DNA of 64,000 nucleotides from the NCBI RefSeq assembly GCF_000015165.1, contig NC_009485.1:4421501-4485500 (forward strand). Reading direction: 5' to 3'. Source of the stretch: Bradyrhizobium sp. BTAi1 (GTDB lineage Bacteria > Pseudomonadota > Alphaproteobacteria > Rhizobiales > Xanthobacteraceae). The notes beneath the pieces were generated by a model. It searched no databases. It worked only from the letters and a program-made list of their open reading frames with translations, and was not told the origin of the DNA. The position numbers and the translations under genes were made by a program. Positions 24,225 through 33,600 of the stretch are shown here, one piece after another. How positions within the stretch are numbered: the first letter of the stretch is position 1; every line of letters starts with the position of its first letter.

Positions 24225-26510
24225 ATGATCGGCCATCGCCTCGCATTGGGGCTCGGGCTGGGAACTCTGCTTGCGATCGGAGCGGCATCGACGGCGCTCG
24301 ACATCAAGTCGCGCCATGACGCAGCCTGGGTCGATTCATCGCTCAACGTTCTGCAGAAGGCATCCGATCTGCGGTTGCTCCTGCGCGAGGTGGAGGCGTC
24401 CTCACGCGGCTTCGGGCTCACCGGCGCGGAGCAGTTCAACACCGAGTTCAACGACGTCAGGGCCCAAATTCCCACGGCTTTGTCCGATCTGCAGCGAAGC
24501 GCGGCGGACAGTCCCTCCGCGAGGAACCTGTTTGCCGAGACGGCCGCGCTGATCGACCGGAGGATTGATCTCGCCGCCGAATTGATCCGTCTGCGCGCGG
24601 CATCGGATCGCTCCGGGCTCGACGCGCTTGGCAGTCGCGCCGAAGGCCCGGCCATCATGGCCAGGATCACGGCCAATCTCGATCGCTTCGTTGCCGAACA
24701 GCGTCAGCTCCTGGCGCAGCGGACGGCGACCTCCAAAGCGACCGGCTCCCTGCTGCTGGCGATCGACCTGTGCGGGCTTGCGGTGCTCCTGCTCATCGCT
24801 GGATACCTCATCCGACGCACCTATCAGGACGACCGCACGCTCCGCGCCTCCCTGCTCCGTTCCGAGGCCGAAGCCGTCTCGCTGGCCGAGAAGGCCGAAG
24901 AACAGCACCGCGATCTGATGGCGGCGCATGAGAAGCTGCGCCATTCCGCCGAGATCCTGCAAAGCACCTTCAACAGCATGGCCGAGGGCGTGCTGGTGAT
25001 CGATTCCGCCGACACGGTCGTATTCTCGAACCCCGCCGTGGAGCGTCTGCTCGGCTACCGTCCCGGCAGGAAGCTGTCCGAAGTTCGAGCCCGGCTTCGC
25101 GTCTATGAAAGCGACGGCGTGACGCAAATCGCAGGTCATGACCTGCCGACGCCGCGCGCCCTGCGCGGCGAGGCATTTGACCGTCGCGAACTGATCGTCC
25201 ATCTGCAAGAGCGCGACGAGTTCTTGCGGTTGATGGTGAGCGGCCGGCCGTTGCGTGACGCCGCCGGCGCCATCACCGGGGCGGCGATGGTCTATCACGA
25301 CATCACGATGGCGCATGAGACCGAGCGATTGCTGTATCAGGCGCAGAAGCTCGACGCGATCGGCAAGCTCACGGGCGGTGTCGCGCATGATTTCAACAAC
25401 ATGCTCACGATCATCACCGGCACGATCGAAACCCTCGCCGAAGAGGTTCAAGACCGCCCAGCTGCCGCCGCCACCGCAGCCCTGATCGGCCAAGCCGCAG
25501 ACCGTTGCACCGAGCTGATCCGGCATCTCCTCGCCTTCGCACGCAAGCAGCCGCTGCATCCGCGCGACAGCGACGTGAACAGCACGATCCTCGACATCGC
25601 CAAGCTGCTGCGACCGACCCTCGGTGAGCAGATCGAAATCAACTCGATCCTCGATGAGGAAGAGCTGATCGCTCATATCGACTCGGCGCAGCTTGCCAAC
25701 TCACTCGTCAACATGGCCATCAACGCCCGCGATGCGATGCCCAATGGCGGCAAGCTGCTGCTGGAATCGCGCCGGGTCGTGCTCGACGCCGCCTATGCCG
25801 CCGCCAATGCCGGCGTGGAGCCCGGCGCCTATGTCATGGTCGCCGTCAGCGATACCGGCACCGGCATGTCGACAGAGGTCCGAGATCGCGCGTTCGAGCC
25901 GTTCTTCACGACCAAGGAGGCCGGCAAGGGCTCAGGCCTCGGGCTCAGCATGGTCTATGGCTTCGTCAAGCAATCCGGTGGGCACATCAAGATCTATAGC
26001 GAGGAAGGCAAGGGCACCACGATCCGGCTCTATATTCCCGCACCCAAGGGGCAACCCGCAGCCCCGACGGCGCCTGATCCGCCGCCGCCCCGCGGCACCG
26101 AAACGATTTTCATCGTCGAGGACGATCCGCTGGTGCAGGATTTCGTGGTGGCGCAACTGCAGAGCCTGGGCTACCGGACCATCACGGCATCTACCGGAGT
26201 CGAAGCCCTGGCGAAGATCGAGGCCGGGCAGACCTTCGACCTTCTCTTCACCGACGTCATCATGCCCGGTGGCGTCAACGGCAAGGAGCTCGCCGAGGAG
26301 ACGCTGCGGCAACGTCCCGGCATGAAGGTTCTCTACACGTCGGGCTACACGGATAACGCCATGATCGAGCATGGCGGCCTCGATCAGGACGCGCTGCTTC
26401 TCACCAAGCCCTATCGCAAATCCGAGCTCGCGCAGATGGTCCGCCTGGCGCTGCTGTCGGGCGCGGATGCCGGACCGCCCGCCGCCGTCGGCGGCGCTCT
26501 CGCCGGCTGA
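24225..26510 (+). CDS. Hybrid sensor histidine kinase (CHASE3-like, PAS, HisKA, HATPase, receiver), copy 1
   Basis: The 761-residue protein has an N-terminal TM (LALGLGLGTLLAIGAAS) and a CHASE3-like helical sensor (LQKASDLRLLLREVEASSRGFGLTG). A second TM (LLLAIDLCGLAVLLLIAGYLI) leads to a PAS domain (FNSMAEGVLVIDSADTVVFSNPAVERLLGY). HisKA follows with His388 in GGVAHDFNNML, then HATPase (NMAINARDAM, VSDTGTGMS, GKGSGLGLSMVYGF) and a C-terminal receiver (VEDDPLV, LLFTDVIMPGGVNG, LLTKPYR). It is a membrane sensor with an intramolecular phosphorelay. The second kinase 213 bases downstream is its paralogue in the same arrangement; no separate response regulator is adjacent. Confidence 0.92.
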   Translation: MIGHRLALGLGLGTLLAIGAASTALDIKSRHDAAWVDSSLNVLQKASDLRLLLREVEASSRGFGLTGAEQFNTEFNDVRAQIPTALSDLQRSAADSPSARNLFAETAALIDRRIDLAAELIRLRAASDRSGLDALGSRAEGPAIMARITANLDRFVAEQRQLLAQRTATSKATGSLLLAIDLCGLAVLLLIAGYLIRRTYQDDRTLRASLLRSEAEAVSLAEKAEEQHRDLMAAHEKLRHSAEILQSTFNSMAEGVLVIDSADTVVFSNPAVERLLGYRPGRKLSEVRARLRVYESDGVTQIAGHDLPTPRALRGEAFDRRELIVHLQERDEFLRLMVSGRPLRDAAGAITGAAMVYHDITMAHETERLLYQAQKLDAIGKLTGGVAHDFNNMLTIITGTIETLAEEVQDRPAAAATAALIGQAADRCTELIRHLLAFARKQPLHPRDSDVNSTILDIAKLLRPTLGEQIEINSILDEEELIAHIDSAQLANSLVNMAINARDAMPNGGKLLLESRRVVLDAAYAAANAGVEPGAYVMVAVSDTGTGMSTEVRDRAFEPFFTTKEAGKGSGLGLSMVYGFVKQSGGHIKIYSEEGKGTTIRLYIPAPKGQPAAPTAPDPPPPRGTETIFIVEDDPLVQDFVVAQLQSLGYRTITASTGVEALAKIEAGQTFDLLFTDVIMPGGVNGKELAEETLRQRPGMKVLYTSGYTDNAMIEHGGLDQDALLLTKPYRKSELAQMVRLALLSGADAGPPAAVGGALAG

Positions 26511-26614
26511 TGCCCGGCCAGCACGCTGCGAATTGACGTCGCGCCAGATCGGCGCCGGCTCTGGATAATCGGCATGGAACCGCAAAGAAGAATTGGCAGA
26601 GCGCCATATATTGC

Positions 26615-26646
26615 TTAGGAATCGTCATTCCTAATAGCCTTATTAG
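26615..26646. promoter_or_regulatory. Two overlapping perfect inverted repeats before kinase copy 2
   Basis: TTAGGAAT-CGTC-ATTCCTAA (26615-26634) is a perfect 20-base palindrome. Its right arm overlaps a second one, CTAATA-GCCT-TATTAG (26631-26646). In DNA this could be a dimeric regulator site; in RNA the two hairpins would be mutually exclusive. It lies 78 bases before the kinase start in the AT-richest part of the gap. Confidence 0.65.
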
Positions 26647-26723
26647 CTGCGCAGAGGCGGCGAGCCCTCCATCACAACAATGCTTGATCGATCCCACGCG
26701 CAGCGCGCTGAAGAGCTCTTGCC

Positions 26724-28988
26724 ATGATACGCCGGCGCGTGGCGATCGGCCTGGGCTTGGGAACCTTGCTTGCGGTGGGATCCGCCTCCGTGGCCCTCGA
26801 CCTGAAGTCGCGCGATGACGCAGCCCTGGTCGATCACACCATGGAAGTGCTGCAAAAATCGTCCGATCTGCGGCTGTTGCTGCGCCAGGTCGAGAGCGCC
26901 TCGCGGGCCTTCGCGCTCACCGCTGACGATCGTTTCGTGGCCGAGTTCCAGGATGCGCGACAACGGGTTCCCGCGGCGCTCGCGGATCTGCTCCACGCGG
27001 TGAACGACAACGCGGCCCAGGTCACCCGATTGACATCCATCGACGAGGTGGTGAAGCGCCGCCTCGATTTGTCGGGCAGGCTCATCCAGCTTCGGGCCGC
27101 GAACAATCAGGCAGCGCTCGACAACCTGCTCGCGGGTGGACCCGGACGCGCGGCGATGGCGACGATCACCGCAACGCTGGACGCCTTCAATGCGGAGGAG
27201 CGGCGGCTGCTCGCGGCGCGCACGGAAACCTCGCAGCGCACCGGCGCGTGGCTGCTGATGATCGACCTGACAGGGGTCGGGGTGCTGCTGCTGATCGCAG
27301 CCTACCTCATTCGGCGCGCCTACATGTCGGATCGAACGCTGCGCTCGTCGCTCAGCCGGTCGCAGGCCACAGCAATGTCGCTCGAGGCCCAGGCCCTGCA
27401 GCAACGTGGCGAACTCGCTGTCGCCTATGACGAGCTGCGGCGATCCTCGGCGATCCTGGAGAACACCTTCAACAGCATGGCGGAAGGCGTGCTGGTGGTG
27501 GATCCGGACGGCACCATCGTGTTGTCGAACCCGGCCGTCGGCGATTTTCTCGGAACGCAAACAGGCCGGACATTCGCCCAGATGGTGGTCGAGAACCGGT
27601 TCTTCGAGAACGACGGCATCACACCGATCCCGGACGACGACTTGCCGATCGCGACCGCCCTGCGCGGCCTGTCATTCGATCGCCGCGAGGTGGTGGTGAA
27701 GCCGGCCGATGGTCGTGCACAGGCGCGGCTGATGGTGAGCGGGCGGCCGTTGCGCAATTCTGCGGGCGCGATCAGCGGTGCCGTGCTGGTGTATCACGAC
27801 GTCACCGAAGTGCATGAAACCGAGCGACTGCTGCAGCAGGCGCAGAAGCTCGATGCGATCGGCAAGCTCACCGGCGGCGTCGCGCACGACTTCAACAACA
27901 TGCTGACCATCATCACCGGGTCGATCGAGGTGCTGATCGACACGGTGCAGGATCGCCCGGCGGCCGCCGAGCTGGCGGCGTTGATCAGCAGGGCCGCCGA
28001 CCGCTGCACCGAGCTGATCCGCCATCTGCTGGCCTTCGCGCGCAAGCAGCCGCTGCGGCCGCGCGACATCGACGTCAATGCGACCGTGCAGGACATCGCC
28101 AAGCTGCTCCGGCCGACGCTGGGCGAGCAGATCGAGATCAAGGCGATTCTCGCCGAGGAGGAGCTGGTCGCCCATGTCGATTCGGCGCAGCTCGCCAATT
28201 CGCTGGTCAACATGGCGATCAATGCCCGCGACGCGATGGCCGATGGCGGCAAGCTGCTGCTGGAGACGCAGAGTGCCGCGCTCGATGCGACCTATGCTGC
28301 CGCCAATCCCGGCGTGGTGCCGGGCCGCTACATCATGGTCGCCGTCAGCGACACCGGCAGCGGCATGCCGCAGGAGGTGCAGAACCGCGCTTTCGAGCCG
28401 TTCTTCACCACCAAGGAGGCCGGCAAGGGCTCCGGCCTGGGGCTCAGCATGGTCTACGGCTTCGCCAAGCAATCAGGCGGGCACGTCAAGATCTACAGCG
28501 AGGAGCATCGCGGCACCACGATCCGGCTGTATCTGCCGCCGGCGCAGGCGGCGGAGCAGGTCGCCGCCGAGCCGGACATCGCGCTGCCGACCGGCCATGA
28601 GACGATCCTCGTCGTCGAGGATGACCCGCTGGTGCGCAGCTTCGTGCTGGCCCAGCTGCAGAGCCTCGGCTACACCACGCTGTCGGCCGCGCGCGGCCGC
28701 GAGGCGCTGGCGATCGTCGATGGCGACCAGCCGTTCGAGCTGCTGTTCACCGATGTCATCATGCCCGGTGGCGTGAGCGGCCGGCAATTGGCGGAGGCGG
28801 TGCAGGCCAAGCGCCCATCGGTCCGCGTGCTCTATACGTCCGGCTATACCGACAATGCGATCCTCGAGCACGGCCAGTTGCTCTCGGAGGCACTGCTGCT
28901 GACCAAGCCGTATCGCCGCGCCGAGCTCGCGCAGATGGTGCGGCGGGCGCTCAGCCCCGCGTCGCCAGCGCCACTGCGGCCAGCGTGA
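26724..28988 (+). CDS. Hybrid sensor histidine kinase, tandem paralogue (copy 2)
   Basis: The 754-residue protein has the same domain order as copy 1. The TM segment is VAIGLGLGTLLAVGSASVAL, the CHASE3-like sensor contains LRLLLRQVESASRAFALTAD, and the PAS domain starts FNSMAEGVLVVDPDGTIVLSNPAVGDFLG. The phosphoacceptor is again His388 in GGVAHDFNNML, with a matching receiver LLFTDVIMPGGVSG. By eye the catalytic halves are nearly the same and the sensor halves clearly diverged, which suggests duplication followed by change of stimulus. Its last 38 bases overlap, tail to tail, the 3' end of the DMT transporter on the other strand. Confidence 0.92.
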   Translation: MIRRRVAIGLGLGTLLAVGSASVALDLKSRDDAALVDHTMEVLQKSSDLRLLLRQVESASRAFALTADDRFVAEFQDARQRVPAALADLLHAVNDNAAQVTRLTSIDEVVKRRLDLSGRLIQLRAANNQAALDNLLAGGPGRAAMATITATLDAFNAEERRLLAARTETSQRTGAWLLMIDLTGVGVLLLIAAYLIRRAYMSDRTLRSSLSRSQATAMSLEAQALQQRGELAVAYDELRRSSAILENTFNSMAEGVLVVDPDGTIVLSNPAVGDFLGTQTGRTFAQMVVENRFFENDGITPIPDDDLPIATALRGLSFDRREVVVKPADGRAQARLMVSGRPLRNSAGAISGAVLVYHDVTEVHETERLLQQAQKLDAIGKLTGGVAHDFNNMLTIITGSIEVLIDTVQDRPAAAELAALISRAADRCTELIRHLLAFARKQPLRPRDIDVNATVQDIAKLLRPTLGEQIEIKAILAEEELVAHVDSAQLANSLVNMAINARDAMADGGKLLLETQSAALDATYAAANPGVVPGRYIMVAVSDTGSGMPQEVQNRAFEPFFTTKEAGKGSGLGLSMVYGFAKQSGGHVKIYSEEHRGTTIRLYLPPAQAAEQVAAEPDIALPTGHETILVVEDDPLVRSFVLAQLQSLGYTTLSAARGREALAIVDGDQPFELLFTDVIMPGGVSGRQLAEAVQAKRPSVRVLYTSGYTDNAILEHGQLLSEALLLTKPYRRAELAQMVRRALSPASPAPLRPA

Positions 28989-29844
28989 GCGCCAGCGCGG
29001 CCAGCTGCCCGGCCCCCAGCGGCTCGCGGAGCGCGATCGCCGAGGCGACCACGCCGATCACCGGGACGGCCATGGTGCCGATCGCCGCCACCGAGGCCGG
29101 CAGCCGCGCCAGCGCCGCGAACCATGTGACATAGGCGACGCAGAACTGGATCACCGTCGAGTAGAACATCAGCGCCCAGTCGAGCTGGTCGAGCCTGCTC
29201 CAGTCGGACTGTTCGATGACGACGCCCACCAGCACGATCGGCACGCAGCCGATGCCGATCTGCCAGGCCGCCGCCGACAGCGGCGGCAGCCGGATCGGCA
29301 GCTTCTTCGCCAGCACCGCGCCGAGCGCGAAGCCGAAGGCGCCGCCGAGCACCATCAGGATGCCCGGCAGTTTGTCGCGGCTGGCCGCCAGGCCGTTGCC
29401 GCCCATCAGCGCGGCGAGCCCGGCGAAGGCCAGCAGCAGCGCGAGCACGCGCAGCCAGGTCGGCCGCTCGCCGAGGATCGGCCAGGCCAGGATCGACGCC
29501 CAGACCGGCATCGTATAGGCGATCAGCGCCGCCTCGCCGGCCGGCAGCCACAGCAGCGCCAGCCCCATCAGCACCATCCACACCGTGACATTGAGCAGCC
29601 CGGCGATGATCAGCCGCGGCCAGACCTCGCGCGGCACGGCCAAGCTCTGGCTCCTGAGGATCGCGAGCAGCGCCAGCAGCGCCGCGCCGACCACGCCGGT
29701 GCTGCCGCGCAGCGTCAGCGGTGGCAGCACGCCGACCAGATGCTTGGTGACGGGCCAGTTGAAGCCCCAGCCGAGCGAGGTCACGGCAAGAAACATCAGC
29801 CCGGCGGGCGTGATCCGCCCGCTGGCCTTCGGCGTGTCTGTCAT
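28951..29844 (-). CDS. EamA/DMT-superfamily transporter
   Basis: The 297-residue protein has ten hydrophobic helices arranged as two EamA repeats (LMFLAVTSLGWGFNWPVTKHLVGVLPPLTLRG at the start; LMVLGGAFGFALGAVLAKKL beginning the second). The conserved GEAALIAYTMPVWASILAWPILGERP motif of RhaT/YdcZ-like drug/metabolite exporters is present. ATG 29844 was preferred because the longer frame adds a charged tail before the first helix. Substrate unknown. Its 3' end overlaps the convergent kinase gene by 38 bases, and both C-termini are encoded in that stretch. Confidence 0.88.
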   Translation of the reverse strand: MTDTPKASGRITPAGLMFLAVTSLGWGFNWPVTKHLVGVLPPLTLRGSTGVVGAALLALLAILRSQSLAVPREVWPRLIIAGLLNVTVWMVLMGLALLWLPAGEAALIAYTMPVWASILAWPILGERPTWLRVLALLLAFAGLAALMGGNGLAASRDKLPGILMVLGGAFGFALGAVLAKKLPIRLPPLSAAAWQIGIGCVPIVLVGVVIEQSDWSRLDQLDWALMFYSTVIQFCVAYVTWFAALARLPASVAAIGTMAVPVIGVVASAIALREPLGAGQLAALALTLAAVALATRG

Positions 29845-30131
29845 GGAATCACCGGCGCGGTCTGCAGGATTTGCAGCTTGCCGGCGTTTTCCCGGCCACA
29901 CCAGGGATTGTGGGGCATGCCTGCCCCGCACCAGCCCGTAAGTGGCCGTGAGTCGCGCCGATGCAACCGGAACACATCGTTCGCAGACGAATAAATTCCT
30001 GCCCTGTGAACAGCGGGGCGAAGCCCTGTGGATGACATCGCCGGCAAATTTTTTCAGTTTCGAATCCGCAAGGACTCGCCGATAGTTACGGCCATCACGA
30101 TACCGGCAAATGGCCTGTTATCCCCCACTTT

Positions 30132-30147
30132 CCCCCATATTTAGTGT
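30132..30147 (+). promoter_or_regulatory. NrdR-box-like site
   Basis: CCCCCATATTTAGTGT matches 12 of 16 positions of the NrdR consensus ACACTATATATAGTGT, with the right half perfect. NrdR represses ribonucleotide reductase genes in response to (d)ATP. Boxes usually occur in pairs and I find no good second one nearby, so this is tentative. Confidence 0.35.
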
Positions 30148-30314
30148 TTGGTTTAGGAACCCGTACTAGTCCTTGACGGGCGGAGCGGAGTCGTCCTAGC
30201 TTCCGGCCCGGTTCGGCGCTTGATCGCGTTTGAAGTCTCGCCGGCCGCTTCCCAGAAGGGTTCGAGGACAACCACGTCATCCGGCCACAAGGCCCGGCGT
30301 GCGCGGCCTCGGCT

Positions 30315-30384
30315 GTCCCGCGCCGGGACGGAAGCGGACGGTGTCCTGCAGGGGAACCCACTAGATGTGGGGGCTCCTCTGCAG
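30315..30384 (+). ncRNA. Structured segment of the nrdJ leader (candidate cis-RNA)
   Basis: Two hairpins lie close together: GTCCCG-CGC-CGGGAC (30315-30329), and a longer element whose outer arms are CTGCAG/CTGCAG (30346-30351 and 30379-30384) enclosing CCCAC-TAGAT-GTGGG (30357-30371). They are inside the transcribed leader if the promoter is near 30130. No known RNA family is recognised. Confidence 0.35.
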
Positions 30385-30689
30385 CGAGACGGGAGCAGGA
30401 TGGCGCGCCTGGTGCGTTGTGAGCGTGAGGCGTCGAGAACGTGAGGCGTTGAGACATGAGGCGGAGCGGGCAGCGGACGGGCTGCGCGCGCCGACGACGA
30501 AGACGGGGCGAGACGCCGGACAACGGCGCGGCGGCCTGCCGCCTTCGAGGCAGAACAGAGACGGGCCGGGCGACCGGTTGAACTGCGGCGGCAGGCGGGT
30601 GTCCCGGGATCGGGACTCGCCAGCCGCCGCCCTTGGATGCAATGATCCCGGCCGCGAACGCGGTCCGGCAAGAACAATTGGGGCTCGCG

Positions 30690-33600
30690 ATGCGGATTGA
30701 ACGGCGCAACACCACCGAAGGACAGTCACCCTATGCAGGGATCGACTTCCGCCTGACCACGTCCGAGATCAAGAATCCGGACGGCTCGGTGGTGTTCCGG
30801 CTCGAGAATGTCGAGATCCCCGAATTCTGGTCGCAGGTCGCCTCCGACGTGCTGGCGCAGAAATATTTCCGGAAAGCCGGCGTCGCCGCGCGCCTGAAGA
30901 AGGTCGAGGAAGAGAGCGTGCCGTCCTGGCTGTGGCGCTCGGTGCCCGACACCGACGCGCTGGCCGCCCTCCCCGAGACCGAACGCTACGGCAGCGAGCG
31001 CTCCGCCAAGCAGGTGTTCGACCGCCTCGCCGGCTGCTGGACCTATTGGGGCTGGAAGGGCAACTACTTCTCGTCGGAAGAGGACGCGGTCGCGTTCTAT
31101 GACGAGCTGCGCTTCATGCTCGCCAAGCAGATGGTCGCGCCGAACTCGCCGCAATGGTTCAACACCGGCCTGCACTGGGCCTATGGCATCGATGGCCCCG
31201 GCCAGGGCCATTATTACGTCGACTACAAGACCGGCAAGCTGACCAAGTCGAAGTCCTCCTACGAGCATCCGCAGCCGCATGCCTGCTTCATCCAGGGCGT
31301 CGAGGACGACCTCGTCAATGACGGCGGCATCATGGATTTGTGGGTGCGCGAGGCACGCCTGTTCAAATATGGCTCCGGCACCGGCTCCAACTTCTCGAGG
31401 CTGCGCGGCGAAGGCGAGAAGCTGTCGGGCGGCGGCCGCTCGTCCGGCCTGATGAGCTTCCTCAAGATCGGCGACCGTGCCGCGGGCGCGATCAAGTCGG
31501 GCGGCACCACCCGCCGCGCCGCCAAGATGGTGGTGGTCGACGCCGACCATCCGGACATCGAGGCCTATATCGACTGGAAGGTGAAGGAGGAGCAGAAGGT
31601 CGCAGCCCTCGTCACCGGCTCCAAGATCAACCAGAAGCACCTCAAGGCCGTGATGAAGGCCTGCGTCAATTGCGAGGGCTCCGGCGACGACTGCTTCGAC
31701 CCCGAGAAGAACCCGGCGCTGCGCCGCGAGATCAAGCTCGCGCGCCGCGCTTTGGTGCCCGACAACTACATCAAGCGGGTGATCCAGTTCGCCAAGCAGG
31801 GCTATAAGGACATCGACTTCCCGATCTACGACACGGATTGGGATTCGGAAGCCTATCTGACGGTGTCCGGCCAGAACTCCAACAATTCGGTGTCGCTGAA
31901 GGACGACTTCCTGCGCGCGGTCGAGACCGATGGCGATTGGAGCCTGATCGGCCGCACCAACAAGAAGGTCGTCAAGACGCTGAAGGCCAGGGACCTCTGG
32001 GAGAAGATCGGCCACGCCGCCTGGGCCTCGGCCGATCCCGGCCTGCACTTCAACACGACGATGAACGACTGGCACACCTGCAAGGCGTCCGGCGACATCC
32101 GCGCGTCCAATCCGTGCTCGGAATACATGTTCCTGGACGACACCGCGTGCAATCTGGCCTCGGCCAATCTGCTGACCTTCTACAACACCGAGACCAAGCA
32201 TTTCGACGTCGGCGCCTATGAGCATCTCTGCCGGCTCTGGACCGTCGTGCTCGAGATCTCCGTGCTGATGGCGCAGTTCCCGTCGAAGGCGATCGCCGAG
32301 CTGTCCTACGAGTTCCGCACGCTCGGCCTCGGCTATGCCAATATCGGCGGCCTGTTGATGACCATGGGCCTGTCCTATGACTCGAAGGAGGGCCGCGCGC
32401 TGTGCGGTGCCCTGTCGGCGATCATGACCGGCATTGCCTACAAGACCTCCGCCGAGATGGCCGGCGAGCTCGGCCCCTTCCCCGGCTACAAGAAGAACGC
32501 CGCGCATATGCTGCGCGTCATCCGCAACCACCGCCGTGCCGCCAAGGGCGAAGCGACCGGCTATGAGGCGCTGTCGGTCAACCCGGTGCCGCTCGATCAC
32601 GCTCATTGCCCGCAGGTCTCGCTGGTCAGCCACGCCATCCAGGCCTGGGACGACGCGCTGGCGCTCGGTGAGGTCAATGGCTATCGCAACGCCCAGGTCA
32701 CCGTGGTCGCCCCCACCGGCACGATCGGCCTGGTGATGGATTGCGACACCACCGGCATCGAGCCTGATTTCGCGCTGGTGAAGTTCAAGAAGCTGGCCGG
32801 CGGCGGCTACTTCAAGATCATCAACCGCGCGGTGCCCGCGGCGCTGCGCGTGCTCGGCTATCGCGAGAGCGAGATCGCCGAGATCGAGGCCTATGCGGTC
32901 GGTCACGGCTCGCTGTCGAACGCCCCCGGCGTCAACGCCACGACCTTGAAGGCCAAGGGTTTCACCGACGAGGCCATCGCCAAGGTCGAGAAGGCGCTGC
33001 CAACCGCCTTCGACATCAAGTTCGTGTTCAACAAGTGGACGCTGGGCGAGGACTTCATCGTCAAGCAGCTCGGCGTCTCCGCGGACGCGATCGCCGCCCC
33101 GAATTTCGAGCTGCTGTCGGCCATCGGCTTCACCAAGCGCGAGATCGAGGCCGCCAACGTGCACATCTGCGGCGCTATGACGGTCGAGGGCGCCCCGCAT
33201 CTGAAGGCCGAGCATTATGCGGTGTTCGATTGCGCCAATCCCTGCGGCAAGATCGGCAAGCGCTACCTCTCGGTCGAGAGCCACATCCGCATGATGGCGG
33301 CGGCGCAGCCGTTCATCTCGGGCGCGATCTCCAAGACCATCAACATGCCGAACGACGCCACGGTCGAGGACTGCAAGGCGGCGTATCTGCTCTCATGGAA
33401 GCTCGCGCTGAAGGCCAACGCGCTCTACCGCGACGGCTCGAAACTGTCGCAGCCGCTCAACTCGCAGCTCATCGCTGACGACGAGGACGAGGACGATGCG
33501 GTCGAGTCCTTCTACGAGAAGCCGATGGCCGCGCGCGCCACGCAGGTCTCGGAGAAGATCGTCGAGAAGCTGGTCGAGCGCATCGTGGTGATGCGCGAGC

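Larger units (their letters stand above)
29845..30689. other. Long (845-base) untranslated region before nrdJ
   Basis: No plausible protein gene lies here: open frames on both strands are Arg/Pro-rich shadows. The left part (29945-30170) is AT-richer and probably holds the nrdJ promoter, with an NrdR-box-like sequence at 30132-30147. The right 500 bases are very GC-rich and contain stable hairpins (30315-30329 and 30346-30384). This would give nrdJ an unusually long 5' leader. I looked for a cobalamin riboswitch, logical for a B12-dependent enzyme, and did not find its conserved core. Confidence 0.55.

Noticed and set aside
29945..30689. Cobalamin riboswitch upstream of nrdJ
   Set aside because: I looked for the conserved core (AGGGAA, GCCACTG and related segments) and found only isolated GGGGAA; the pattern is absent.
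30726..33284. 852-residue open frame on the minus strand opposite nrdJ
   Set aside because: It is a complementary shadow of the nrdJ codon pattern (His/Asp/Arg/Leu-rich, no domain), produced by high third-position GC.
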